From contig NZ_BMTY01000001.1 in the NCBI RefSeq assembly GCF_014649915.1, positions 216,644-280,643 of the forward strand: a stretch of DNA of 64,000 nt, written 5' to 3'. Below, piece after piece: positions 1 through 12,422 of the stretch (position 1 is its first letter; every line of letters begins with the position of its first letter). A model generated the notes under the pieces. It saw nothing but the letters and a program-made list of their open reading frames with translations, was not told the DNA's origin and did not search any database. The DNA is from Streptomyces toxytricini (GTDB taxonomy: Bacteria > Actinomycetota > Actinomycetes > Streptomycetales > Streptomycetaceae). The position numbers were made by a program, and so were the translations under genes.

Positions 1-3615
<3,615 letters not shown>

Positions 3616-3626
3616 TCCGCGGGGGG

Positions 3627-3656
3627 ATTGTGGCGGCCCCACCGGGCCGCCACAAT
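3627..3656 (+). terminator. Perfect 13-bp hairpin after fadH
   Basis: Arms 3627-3639 (ATTGTGGCGGCCC) and 3644-3656 are perfect complements around a 4-nt loop. It lies 11 nt after the fadH stop and 6 nt before the thioesterase start. Confidence 0.75.
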
Positions 3657-3662
3657 CTGCGG

Positions 3663-4076
3663 GTGACCCTGACACCGGCAGACGCAGACAAGGTCCTCAA
3701 GGACAACTTCGCCCCGTGGGTGCTGGCCCTCGGCCTGACCGTCGAGGAGACGGGCGACCGGCACGCCGTGCTGCGGCTGCCCTGGTCCGGCGAGCTCGCC
3801 CGCGATGGCGGCGGGCTGTCCGGGCAGGCCCTGATGGCCGCCGCCGACACCGCCACCGTCATCGCGATCAGCGCCGCGCGCGGCGGATACGGGCCGATGA
3901 CGACCGTCCAGCAGTCGACGAGCTTCCAGCGGCCCGTCGCCGGCTCCGACGTGCTCATCGAGGTCCGCGTCACCAAGCTGGGCAAGCGGATGGCCTTCGC
4001 GGACATCACGATGACGCCGGAAGGGGCGCAGGACCCGGCCGCGACCGCGTCGACGGTCTACGCGCTCCTCGGCTGA
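3663..4076 (+). CDS. PaaI/YdiI-like hotdog-fold thioesterase
   Basis: 137 residues, the normal size of a single hotdog domain. The order GLSGQALMAAADTATVIAI followed by TTVQQSTSFQRPVAGSDVLIEVRVTKLGKRMAFADI is typical of the PaaI/4HBT family: central helix with an acidic residue, then the beta strands. Such enzymes hydrolyse acyl-CoA thioesters. Position right after fadH fits a role in fatty or aromatic acyl-CoA breakdown, but this is inference. The GTG chosen is 6 nt beyond the terminator hairpin with no room for a ribosome binding site, so a leaderless transcript is likely. An in-frame GTG at 3630 lies inside the hairpin and is less plausible. Confidence 0.8.
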   Translation: MTLTPADADKVLKDNFAPWVLALGLTVEETGDRHAVLRLPWSGELARDGGGLSGQALMAAADTATVIAISAARGGYGPMTTVQQSTSFQRPVAGSDVLIEVRVTKLGKRMAFADITMTPEGAQDPAATASTVYALLG

Positions 4077-4079
4077 CGC

Positions 4080-5459
4080 GTGGCGTCGGCCTCCAGGACC
4101 CCGTTACCGCAGGACCCGGCTCCGCCGCTCCGGCGGAACCGGAGCTTCACCGTCTTCTGGCTCGGCCAGGCGCTGTCCGTCCTGGGCGGCTCGATCACCT
4201 ACCTCGCCCTGCCGCTCCTCGTCCTCGACGCCACCGGGTCCATCGTCCGGATGGGCCTGCTCACGGTGGTCATGGGTGCGACCGGCATCGTGACGGGGCT
4301 GTTCGCCGGGTACGTCGTCGACCGCACCGACCGGCGCCGCCTGATGGTCGCCTGCGACCTGGGGCGCGCCCTGCTCCTCGGCGCGGTGCCGTTCGTGTGG
4401 CTCGCCGGGCCCCGCCTGTGGCTGCTGTACGTGCTGACGGCGGCGGTGACCGTCCTGAAGACGCTCTTCGACGTGGCGTACGTGACCTCCGTGCCGGCCC
4501 TGGTGCGCAGGGAGGACCTCGCCGCCGCCAACGCCCGCCTGATGGGCACCTTCGCGGTCGGCACGCTGTTCGGGCCGGTCGCGGCGGGCCTCGTCACGGC
4601 CGGCGTGGGCGCCGCCTGGGCGCTGGCCGTGGACGGGGCGACCTTCCTCGTCTCGGCGATCAGCCTGCGCTGGGTCGCCTTCGGCCCGGCACCGGAGCGC
4701 ACCGGCCCCGGCGGGGGAGGGTCCGTCGGGGGCGGGTCCGGCCGGGAGGGGGCCCGCGGCAGGCTCCGCGAGGTGTTCACCACCGGCTTCGCGTTCCTGT
4801 GGGGCCACCGGCTGCTGCGGCCGCTGACCGTCCTGCTCACCCTGCTGACGTTCCTCACCATGGGCGCCACCGACCTGCTGGTCTTCCGGCTCCAGGAGGA
4901 CCTCGGCCGGGACGCGGCCGTCGTCGGCCTCGTCGTCGCAGTGAGCGGCCTCGGCGTCGTCGCCGCGTCCGCCTGCGCGGCCCGGCTGCAGCGGGCCTTC
5001 GGGTTCGGCCCCTGCTGGCTGGGGGCGGTCGCGCTGATCGGAGCCGCCGTGGCCGTGACCGGGACCAGCGCCAGCGTGCCGGTGATCGCCGCCGCCGCGG
5101 CGGTGTTCATGTTCGGGATGACCCTCGGCGGCGTCAGCTCCATGACCCTGCGCCAGGAGGTCACCCCCGAGCCGCTGCTCGGCCGGGTCACCTCGGCGTT
5201 CTGGACGGTCCACAATGCCGCCGGCCCGATCGGCGCCGCCGTCCTCACCCTGTGCGCGGGCCGCTGGGGCGTGACGCCCGTCAGCCTCGCCGGCGGGGTG
5301 TTCTGCCTGCTGATCGCGGCCACCGGACTGCTGACGCCGCTGCGCTCGGCCCGGTCCGGCGGCCCGCCCGCCCCGCCGGCCGCGGCCGGCCCCGGCCCGG
5401 GGGCCGCCCGGCCGGCGGGCGCGGACACCGGCGGGGTCGGCGGAGCGAAGCAGACGTGA
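4080..5459 (+). CDS. MFS transporter, EntS/MFS_3-like exporter
   Basis: A 459-residue integral membrane protein. It starts with FTVFWLGQALSVLGGSITYLALPLLV, and the loop after the second helix has the MFS motif-A-like GYVVDRTDRRRLM. About twelve helices are interrupted by a Gly/Ser/Arg-rich central loop, and the tail is low-complexity and Pro/Ala-rich. This pattern matches the MFS_3 (enterobactin exporter, macrolide efflux) group. The substrate is unknown. The GTG start is 3 nt after the thioesterase stop, so the two are probably co-transcribed. A long palindrome lies just after the stop. Confidence 0.8.
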   Translation: MASASRTPLPQDPAPPLRRNRSFTVFWLGQALSVLGGSITYLALPLLVLDATGSIVRMGLLTVVMGATGIVTGLFAGYVVDRTDRRRLMVACDLGRALLLGAVPFVWLAGPRLWLLYVLTAAVTVLKTLFDVAYVTSVPALVRREDLAAANARLMGTFAVGTLFGPVAAGLVTAGVGAAWALAVDGATFLVSAISLRWVAFGPAPERTGPGGGGSVGGGSGREGARGRLREVFTTGFAFLWGHRLLRPLTVLLTLLTFLTMGATDLLVFRLQEDLGRDAAVVGLVVAVSGLGVVAASACAARLQRAFGFGPCWLGAVALIGAAVAVTGTSASVPVIAAAAAVFMFGMTLGGVSSMTLRQEVTPEPLLGRVTSAFWTVHNAAGPIGAAVLTLCAGRWGVTPVSLAGGVFCLLIAATGLLTPLRSARSGGPPAPPAAAGPGPGAARPAGADTGGVGGAKQT

Positions 5460-5461
5460 CG

Positions 5462-5487
5462 CCGGCCGGCCCGATCGGGCCGGCCGG
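5462..5487. terminator. 26-bp perfect palindrome between convergent genes
   Basis: A perfect palindrome centred on CCCGATCGGG, 2 nt after the MFS stop and between convergent genes. It probably acts as a bidirectional terminator. Confidence 0.65.
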
Positions 5488-5556
5488 GCTCCGGGCCCGC
5501 ACCCCGCTGGGGAGCACGGGACCGGCGTACGCCTGCGCCCCCGTCGGCGCGCCGGC

Positions 5557-7116
5557 TCAGAAGCGGAGCGGGGAGCCGCCCGGGAAGCGCTGCGGCGAGG
5601 ACGGCACCGGCTCGGTGCGGCGCTCGCCGCCCGCCGGAGCCGTCCGGCAGGTCACGTCGGCAGCGGGCAGGCCGCCGCCGGCCAGGTAGGCGTTGACCGT
5701 CGCGTTGACGCACGACTCCGGCTCGAACAAGTAGACGCCGTGCCCCTCGCCGCCCTCGGCGAGCACCATGCGCGACCCCGACAGCGCCCGGTGCAGTGCC
5801 CGGCCGCTGTCCAGCGGGGTCTGGGAGTCCCACTCGTTCTGCACGGTCAGGACGTTCGCCCGGACGTTCGTCTTCGTGGGCGGCTCGATCGGCCGCTGCC
5901 AGTACGCGCAGGGCTTGATGTTGGAGGCGAAGTCGCCGTACAGCGGGTACTTCGCCTTGTCGCGGGCCGCCTCGCGGGCGTACTGCTCCGGATAGCGCGG
6001 CCACTCCACGTCGCCGCACACCACCGCCCAGAACGCGGCGGTGCCGTTGTCCGACGCCGGCTCCGACGCCGGCCGGAGCAGTCCGCGCTGCTCCGGAGTG
6101 AGGGCGGCGGGCCGGCCCTCCGCGGCGTCGACGAGCGCCCGGACGACGGGCGACGCCTGCGCCGGGTAGAAGAAAAGGGCCCGCGCCGTGCGGATGTCGT
6201 CACCCGTGAGCTTCTGCCCCTCGAACTCGATCGGCTCGCGGTCCGCGCGGGCCACCAGGTCCCAGAAGGTCTTGGAGACCGCATCGGGCGTCGCGCCCAG
6301 CCGGTACTCGCCGTCCCGCTCGGCCGCCCACCGCGTCCAGCGCGCGAACGCCGGCTCGGCCTCTGTCGCCCAGACCTGGATCATGCCGCGCCAAGCCCGC
6401 TTCGGGTCCACGCCGCTGTCGAGGACGAAGCGGTCGGTGCGGGAGGGGAACATCTGCGAGTAGACCGTGCCCAGGTACGTGCCGTACGAGTAGCCCACAT
6501 AACTGATCTTCTTCTCGCCCAGTGCGGCGCGGATCGCGTCCATGTCGCGCGCCGTGTTGCGGCTGGTGATGAAGGGCAGCACCTGCCCGGACTTCTCGCG
6601 GCACTTCTCGGCGACGGTCTGCGCCCACGCGACGTCCGCCGCGAAGGTCTCCTCCTTGTACGGGCGGTTGAAGTCCTGCTCCTCGTCGGTCAGACCGCAG
6701 GTGACCGGGCTGCTCGCCCCGACTCCGCGCGGGTCGAAGCCGATGACGTCGTACCGGTCGCGGACGTCCTTCGGCATCAGCTCGGCCGCCATCAGCGGCA
6801 TGTCCAGGCCGGGGCCGCCGGGGCCGCCCGGGTTCATCAGCAGCACGCCGTGCCGCTTGGCCGGGTCGGCGCTCTTCAGTCGGGATATCGCGATGTCGAT
6901 CGTGCGCCCCTGCGGGCGCCGGTAGTCGAGCGGCACCTTGACGGTCGCGCACTCGTAGGAGGCCGGCTGCTCGGGGCTGCACCGCTGCCACGCCGGCTTC
7001 TGCGGGACGAACTCCGCGGTTCCGGCGGCCGACGCCTGCGGGGCGGACAGCAGGGGGACGGTGGTGGCGAGCAGGCCGGCGGCGGCGAATACCGGCGCGA
7101 GGCGTTTGATGTTCAC
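5557..7116 (-). CDS. Secreted tripeptidyl aminopeptidase, alpha/beta hydrolase (S33-like)
   Basis: 519 residues with a Sec signal peptide (KR-rich start, hydrophobic stretch, ASAAGTAEF cleavage region). The mature part has the oxyanion loop NPGGPGGPGLDM, FDPRGVGAS, the nucleophile elbow GYSYGTY, and late acid/base residues in QNEWDSQTP and GEGHGVY. Ser, Asp and His are thus all present. A closing C-terminal segment with paired cysteines is typical of streptomycete tripeptidyl aminopeptidases, which trim N-terminal tripeptides from secreted proteins. The GTG start has GGAGAGG upstream. Some homologues act on other substrates. Confidence 0.85.
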   Translation of the reverse strand: MNIKRLAPVFAAAGLLATTVPLLSAPQASAAGTAEFVPQKPAWQRCSPEQPASYECATVKVPLDYRRPQGRTIDIAISRLKSADPAKRHGVLLMNPGGPGGPGLDMPLMAAELMPKDVRDRYDVIGFDPRGVGASSPVTCGLTDEEQDFNRPYKEETFAADVAWAQTVAEKCREKSGQVLPFITSRNTARDMDAIRAALGEKKISYVGYSYGTYLGTVYSQMFPSRTDRFVLDSGVDPKRAWRGMIQVWATEAEPAFARWTRWAAERDGEYRLGATPDAVSKTFWDLVARADREPIEFEGQKLTGDDIRTARALFFYPAQASPVVRALVDAAEGRPAALTPEQRGLLRPASEPASDNGTAAFWAVVCGDVEWPRYPEQYAREAARDKAKYPLYGDFASNIKPCAYWQRPIEPPTKTNVRANVLTVQNEWDSQTPLDSGRALHRALSGSRMVLAEGGEGHGVYLFEPESCVNATVNAYLAGGGLPAADVTCRTAPAGGERRTEPVPSSPQRFPGGSPLRF

Positions 7117-7578
7117 GAAATGCCGTTTCCTCTCCGTGAAGTCGGTGGCGCCACCACCCTGTTGCACGGACGGGTCCGGGCGAATCATCCCGGAGGGCCG
7201 CCTCCTGTGCGCCTCTCGGACGAGCAAGGATCCGGACAACTGGCCGACACACCGCCCCAGTCGGGCCGAGCCTCGCGGGCCGGGCGGCCCCCGGCGGCCG
7301 CCCGGCGGTGCGACGGCGCAGGCCGCGCGGTACGGGGGAGCGCCCCGGCAAGGCCGGCCGCCGCCGCGGTCCCCGGCCGGGCGGCGTACGACGTACGGGG
7401 GACCCGCCCGGCGGGGCCCCGGACCCCGCAGTCCGTCGTACGGCGGAATGCGGGCGCGGCTGGGGCTGCCCGTCCGCGTCGGGGGAGGGAGGATGGAGGC
7501 GTCCCGGGTCCGCCCGGGGCACGGAACGGGCGGGCCGGCGCTTCCGCTCTCGGCGGCGGACGGGAAGGAGCGGTCGGC
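7117..7578. other. Divergent intergenic region, no gene seen
   Basis: About 460 bp between the divergent peptidase and phosphatase genes. It must hold both promoters. I see no convincing small gene or structured RNA; open frames here look like G+C artefacts. Confidence 0.5.
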
Positions 7579-9960
7579 ATGAGCACGGCGAACGGCGTCC
7601 CGGCCGACTCCGCAGGCACCCCGCCGGACCCGACCGGCCCCGCCGGCAGCCCCGGAGGGCCGGACCCCGGCAGCCCTACCGGAACCCGCGGCTCCGGCAG
7701 CCCCACCGGAACCCCGAGCCCCACGGGAACACCCAGCCCCACCGGAACCCCGAGCCCCGGCAGCCCCACCAAAACCCCCGGCCCCACCCCCACCGGAACC
7801 CCGGGTCCCACCAGCCCCACCGGAACCCGCGGACCCGGCGGCCCCACCGGAACCCCGGGCCCCGGCGGCCCGACCGGCCCGACCGGCCGCGCCGAACCCG
7901 GCGGGGCCGTCGGCAGGGCCGGGCCCCCCGGCCCCGGCACCGGGCGGGGCCTGCTGGACGTGCTCGGCGTCGCCGCGATCGTCCTCGACTCCGTCGGGCG
8001 GATCGTCCTGTGGAGCCCGCAGGCCGAGGAGCTCTTCGGCTACCCGGCAGAGGAGGCGCTCGGCGAGTACGCCGCCCGCCTCCTCGTCGACGACGAGCAC
8101 CTGGGCGTGGTCCTGTCCCTGTTCGAGAAGGTCATGTCCGGCGGCGGGCCCTGGGCCGGGGTTTTCCCCGTCCACCACAAGGACGGCGGCACCCGCCTCA
8201 CCGAGTTCCGCAACATGCGCCTGGAGGACCGCGAGGGCCGCCTCTACGCCCTCGGCATCGCCTCCGACCAGGCCACCCTGCGCCGCCTGGAGCGCGACCT
8301 CGCCCTCTCCGTGCGCCTGGTCGCCCAGTCGCCCATCGGGCTGGCCGTCCTCGACACCGACCTGCGCTACGTCATGGTCAACCCGGCACTCGAACGGATC
8401 AACGGGCTGCCGGCCGAGCAGCACCTGGGCCGCCGCGTCCACGAGGCCCTGCCCCGGGTGGACGCCGCGGCCATCGAGGCGGCCATGCGCGAGGTGCTGG
8501 TGACGGGCGTCCCCCGGCTGGACCAGTTCACCACCGGCCGCACCCCCGCCGACCCCCACCAGGACCACGCCTTCTCCGCCTCCTTCTACCGGCTCGACGA
8601 CCCGGCCGGGCGGCCCATCGGCGTCGCCGCCTCCATCGTCGACGTCACCGAGCAGCACAAGACGGCGCAGGCCATCGCCCTGGCCCGGCAGCGGCTGGCC
8701 CTCATCGCCGACGCCTCCGTCCGCATCGGCACCACCCTCGACCTCGGGGTCACGGCCCGGGAGCTCGGCGACATCGCCGTACCCCAGCTCGCCGACGTCG
8801 CCACCATCGACGTCCTGGACGACGTCCTCACCGGCGACCCGCCGTCCGGCACGGCCCCCGCCGGGACCGTCCGGTTCCGGGCCCTGGCCGTCAAAGCGGC
8901 CCGCCCCGGCCCCGCCGTCCGCGCGGTCGACCCCGTCGGCACCATCGCCCGCTACGACGACACCCGCCTCGTCACCCGCTGCGTCCGCACCGGCCGGCCC
9001 GCCCTCCAGGCCCGCGTCAGGCCCGGCGACCTCGGCGGGATCGCCCGGGACGCCGAGGCCGCCGCCCTGCTCGCCGAGGCGGGACTGCACTCCTACCTCG
9101 CCGTCCCGCTCATCGCCCGCGGGGAGGTCATCGGCGCGCTGGGCCTGCAGCGCACCGACAACCCGCTGCCGTTCGACGAGGACGACGTCCTGCTCGCCCA
9201 GGAGCTGGCCGCCCGCGCGGCCGTCTGCATCGACAACGCCCGCTGGTACCAGAAGCAGCGCCGCGCCGCGCTCCTCCTCCAGCGGCACCTGCTGCCCCAC
9301 CAGCCCACCCCGACGCCCGGACTGGAGATCGCCTTCCGCTACCAGCCCGCCCAGAGCGCCGGCGAGGTCGGCGGCGACTGGTTCGACGTCATCCCCCTCG
9401 CCGACGACAAGACCGCCCTCGTCGTCGGCGACGTCATGGGCAGCGGCATCAACGCGGCCGCCGCCATGGGCCAACTCCGCACCGCCGCCCGCACCCTGGC
9501 CGAACTCGACCTCGACCCCGCGGCCGTCCTCACCCGCCTCGACCACACCGCCACCGGCCTCGGCCACACCATGGCCACCTGCGTCATCGCCGTGTACGAC
9601 CCCCGCCGCAACCGCTGCCGCATCGCCACCGCCGGCCACCTGCCGCCCGTACGCGTCGGCCGGGGCCGCCCGCCCGAGCTGCTGGACCTGCCCACCGGGG
9701 TGCCCCTCGGCGTCGGCGGCGTGCCCTTCGAGGCCGCCGCCCTCGACCTGGACGTCGGGGACGAACTCGTCCTCTACACCGACGGGCTCGTGGAGCGCCG
9801 CGACCAGGACATCGACACCCGGCTCCGCGCCCTCACCGACCTGCTCGACGCACCGGGCCGCCCACTGGAGGCGACCTGCGACCTGCTGCTGGGCCGGCTG
9901 CGCCGCCCGGACGACCGCGACGACGTCGCCCTGCTCATCGCACGCGCCCGCCCCCTCTGA
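7579..9960 (+). CDS. PAS-PAS-GAF-PP2C (SpoIIE/RsbU-type) phosphatase with Pro-Thr-Gly repeat tail
   Basis: 793 residues. Residues 1 to ~120 are almost only Gly, Pro, Thr and Ser, with seven PTGT units. Then come a PAS domain (AAIVLDSVGRIVLWSPQAEELFGY), a second PAS (GLAVLDTDLRYVMVNPALERINGL), a GAF domain around 360-540, and a C-terminal SpoIIE domain with GEVGGDWFDVIPL, VVGDVMG and VLYTDGLVERR, which supply the metal-binding aspartates. Such proteins dephosphorylate anti-anti-sigma factors in partner-switching control of stress sigma factors. No HATPase domain follows, unlike the second phosphatase at 57.6 kb. AAGGAG precedes the ATG. No sigma/anti-sigma partner is adjacent, so the target is unknown. 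Confidence 0.88.
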   Translation: MSTANGVPADSAGTPPDPTGPAGSPGGPDPGSPTGTRGSGSPTGTPSPTGTPSPTGTPSPGSPTKTPGPTPTGTPGPTSPTGTRGPGGPTGTPGPGGPTGPTGRAEPGGAVGRAGPPGPGTGRGLLDVLGVAAIVLDSVGRIVLWSPQAEELFGYPAEEALGEYAARLLVDDEHLGVVLSLFEKVMSGGGPWAGVFPVHHKDGGTRLTEFRNMRLEDREGRLYALGIASDQATLRRLERDLALSVRLVAQSPIGLAVLDTDLRYVMVNPALERINGLPAEQHLGRRVHEALPRVDAAAIEAAMREVLVTGVPRLDQFTTGRTPADPHQDHAFSASFYRLDDPAGRPIGVAASIVDVTEQHKTAQAIALARQRLALIADASVRIGTTLDLGVTARELGDIAVPQLADVATIDVLDDVLTGDPPSGTAPAGTVRFRALAVKAARPGPAVRAVDPVGTIARYDDTRLVTRCVRTGRPALQARVRPGDLGGIARDAEAAALLAEAGLHSYLAVPLIARGEVIGALGLQRTDNPLPFDEDDVLLAQELAARAAVCIDNARWYQKQRRAALLLQRHLLPHQPTPTPGLEIAFRYQPAQSAGEVGGDWFDVIPLADDKTALVVGDVMGSGINAAAAMGQLRTAARTLAELDLDPAAVLTRLDHTATGLGHTMATCVIAVYDPRRNRCRIATAGHLPPVRVGRGRPPELLDLPTGVPLGVGGVPFEAAALDLDVGDELVLYTDGLVERRDQDIDTRLRALTDLLDAPGRPLEATCDLLLGRLRRPDDRDDVALLIARARPL
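7669..7875 (+). repeat. In-frame Pro-Thr-Gly coding repeat
   Basis: Imperfect tandem units of about 15-18 nt based on AGCCCCACCGGAACCC encode repeated SPTGTP or GPTGTP. The unit sequence varies mainly at third bases and in spacing residues, so the copies have diverged. Confidence 0.85.
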
Positions 9961-10158
9961 GGGGACGTGCGGCCGCGGCACGGTACCAGTCTTCCGGGGA
10001 ATGGACCGGATGTTTGTCCATTCGTGATGGTCCTTCCGAACGACCACCACAACTGGCACTAGCGTCCCGTGGCACCCGGGGAGCGCGGGTGCTCGCGGCA
10101 CGACTGCCGTGTCCCTTGCCCCTGCCGCCCCTTCCGGCCCATGCAGCAAGGAGGCACA

Positions 10159-10872
10159 GTGCTGTCATTCCGTCGGTCGGCCGTCGGCAGCATGTCGGTC
10201 GCATCGAGACACGTGTTGGCCACGGTCGCCGTCATCGGCGCCCTCGCCTTCACCCTGATCGCGTTGCTGGTCCCCGTGGAGAAGTTCAACGGGGGATCGG
10301 CCGCCGCGACCACGCTCCCGGCCGCCGACGACGACGGCCTCGGAACCATGAGCACGGCCTTCGGGCCGCTGACCGCCCAGGACCGGGACTTCGTCCGCAA
10401 GGTGCGCCTCGCCGGCCTGTGGGAGCTGCCCGCCGGCCGTCAGGCCCTCCAGCGCAGCAAGCGCTCCGCCATGCGCACGGCCGGCGAGCACCTCGTCGAG
10501 GGTCACACCGAACTGGACCGGCGCGCCCTGGAAGTGGGCGGGGCGCTCGGCATGGAACTGCCCGACCAGCCCACCCGGCAGCAGCAGGAATGGCTCGACC
10601 AGCTCACCAACGCCCAGGGCACCCAGTACGAGCAGCTCTTCGCCCAGCTGCTCCGCCGCGCCCACGGCAAGGTGTTCTCGCTCGTGGCCCAGATCAGGGC
10701 GCAGACCCGCAACTCGATGGTCCGGGGACTGGCCACGGACGCCAACGCCACGGTCCTGGACCACATCACGGTCCTGGAGGCCACCGGCATGGTCGATTTC
10801 GACGGCCTCGCGGACGCGCCGCCGACCGCGGTCCCCGCGCCCGCCTCCTCCACCGTTTCCCGACCGAAGTGA
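10159..10872 (+). CDS. DUF4142-type exported protein
   Basis: 237 residues. The N-terminal helix HVLATVAVIGALAFTLIALLV is a signal anchor or signal peptide. The rest is helical, with LTAQDRDFVRKVRLAGLWELPAGRQAL and LVEGHTELDRRALEVGGALGMELP, matching the DUF4142 (ferritin-like helical, periplasmic/exported) family. Function is unknown. GTG is preceded by AAGGAGG. The next gene starts 9 nt after the stop, so the pair form an operon. Upstream, an 8-bp inverted repeat at 9999-10023 (GAATGGAC and GTCCATTC) may be an operator. Confidence 0.8.
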   Translation: MLSFRRSAVGSMSVASRHVLATVAVIGALAFTLIALLVPVEKFNGGSAAATTLPAADDDGLGTMSTAFGPLTAQDRDFVRKVRLAGLWELPAGRQALQRSKRSAMRTAGEHLVEGHTELDRRALEVGGALGMELPDQPTRQQQEWLDQLTNAQGTQYEQLFAQLLRRAHGKVFSLVAQIRAQTRNSMVRGLATDANATVLDHITVLEATGMVDFDGLADAPPTAVPAPASSTVSRPK

Positions 10873-10881
10873 AGTGATCGC

Positions 10882-12273
10882 ATGAGTCAAAAGGGCCACA
10901 AACGCCGTCTGCGGACGTCGCACAAGGTCCTCGCCATGGTGTCCGCCCTGGTCCTGGGCGGCGGCGGGGTCGTGTTCGTCGCACAGGGCGCGTTCGCCGG
11001 ACAGGACGACCGCGCCGCGCCGGTGACCGCCACCATCGACTGCCCGGACGTCGGCGACAAGCTCACCGACGTGCCCGAGAAGGCCCGTCCCGAGGTGGAC
11101 AAGAACCTGGCCCAGCTCGACACCCAGGTCGCCGACGCATACAAGCAGCTCGCCACGGGCCGCGCCAAGGGCGGGGCCCTGCTCAGCGGCCTCGAGCAGC
11201 AGCGCGGCAGCACCATCGGTGCCATCGGCGACGCGATGGCGGGCGCGGGCGCGAGCCGGCAGGGCCTGGACGGGCTCGCCGGCTGTGAGATGAAGCAGGC
11301 GGCCGCCCCCGACCCGAAGGACGAGCCGGCGGCGGCGCAGGGGGTCGCTGCCCAAGGCGCCGCGGCCCAGGGCGGCCAGGCGGCGGCCAAGGGCGGCCCG
11401 GCCCGCAGCGACTTCGTCGCGATCGGCAACGTCCGGCCGAACGTCCGCAAGCCCGCGGACCGCCAGAACGCCTCCAAGGGCTCCTTCTCGGTGAACTGCG
11501 GCCGCAACGAGAACGGCCACTTCAACCCGGACAACGTCATCGTCGCGCCCGGTGTCAGCAACGGCGCCCACCACATGCACGACTACGTCGGCAACCTCAC
11601 CACGGACGCCTTCTCCACCAACAACAGCCTCGCCGCCTCCGGTACCACCTGCACGAACGGCGACAAGTCCACCTACTACTGGCCGGTGCTCCGGCTTCGC
11701 GACGGCCGCGCCGAACGCGACGCCAACGCGCCCGGCGGCGGTCAGGACGGCAACGTCGGCACCATCCTCAAGCCGAAGCAGGTGACGATCGAGTTCAAGG
11801 GCAGCCCGGTCTCCAAGGTCGCCGCCATGCCCCGCTTCCTGCGCATCATCACCGGCGACGCGAAGGCCTTCACCAACGGGGTCGGGAACGCCAACGCCTC
11901 GTGGAGCTGCACCGGCTTCGAGAACCGCCAGCTGAAGGACAAGTACCCGGTCTGCCCCAAGGGCAGCGACGTGGTCCGCACGTTCAGCTTCCAGAGCTGC
12001 TGGGACGGGCGGAACATCGACAGCGCCAACCACCGCACCCACGTGGCCTTCGCGAACAAGGACGGCTCCTGCAAGCCCGGCTTCAAGGCCATCCCGCAGT
12101 TGGTCCAGCGCATCGTCTACAGCGTGCCGCCCGGCTCCCGGTTCGCCGTCGACAGCTTCCCCGAGCAGCTCCACAAGCCGGTCACCGACCACGGCGACTT
12201 CATCAACGTGATGTCGGACCGGCTCATGGCGAACGCGGTTCGCTGCATCAACGACGGGCGCACCTGCCGCTGA
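10882..12273 (+). CDS. DUF1996 domain secreted protein
   Basis: 463 residues. A signal peptide (HKVLAMVSALVLGGGGVVFVAQGAFAG) is followed by a helical region and an Ala/Gln-rich linker, then a DUF1996 domain from ~175 with HFNPDNVIVAPGVSNGAHHMHDYVGN, SFQSCWDGRNIDSANHRTHVAF and a conserved Cys set. DUF1996 is common in actinobacterial and fungal secreted proteins; its biochemical role is not established. Histidine-rich HHMHD suggests metal or ligand binding (inference). It is translationally close to the DUF4142 gene and followed by a strong terminator. Confidence 0.88.
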   Translation: MSQKGHKRRLRTSHKVLAMVSALVLGGGGVVFVAQGAFAGQDDRAAPVTATIDCPDVGDKLTDVPEKARPEVDKNLAQLDTQVADAYKQLATGRAKGGALLSGLEQQRGSTIGAIGDAMAGAGASRQGLDGLAGCEMKQAAAPDPKDEPAAAQGVAAQGAAAQGGQAAAKGGPARSDFVAIGNVRPNVRKPADRQNASKGSFSVNCGRNENGHFNPDNVIVAPGVSNGAHHMHDYVGNLTTDAFSTNNSLAASGTTCTNGDKSTYYWPVLRLRDGRAERDANAPGGGQDGNVGTILKPKQVTIEFKGSPVSKVAAMPRFLRIITGDAKAFTNGVGNANASWSCTGFENRQLKDKYPVCPKGSDVVRTFSFQSCWDGRNIDSANHRTHVAFANKDGSCKPGFKAIPQLVQRIVYSVPPGSRFAVDSFPEQLHKPVTDHGDFINVMSDRLMANAVRCINDGRTCR

Positions 12274-12322
12274 GTCCCTCGGGGCGGCGCACCCCCTCCC
12301 CCTCCCCTGCGCCGCCCCGAGA

Positions 12323-12360
12323 GCGGTGCCGGCCCGAAGCCGACTTCGGGCCGGCACCGC
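12323..12360 (+). terminator. Strong 17-bp terminator hairpin
   Basis: Arms 12323-12339 and 12344-12360 are perfectly complementary around a CCGA loop, 50 nt after the DUF1996 stop. Confidence 0.85.
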
Positions 12361-12422
12361 CGTACGCATGTGTGCAGCCGTTCCGAGGGCCCCCGGCGGG
12401 GCCGACGTACCGAGGGAGTGCC

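Noticed and set aside
7669..7875. CRISPR-like repeats
   Set aside because: Units are contiguous, in frame and lack spacers; they are protein-coding repeats.
5557..10149. A 1530-codon open frame on the minus strand
   Set aside because: Only the last ~520 codons encode the peptidase; the rest is antisense to the phosphatase gene and low-complexity, a G+C artefact.
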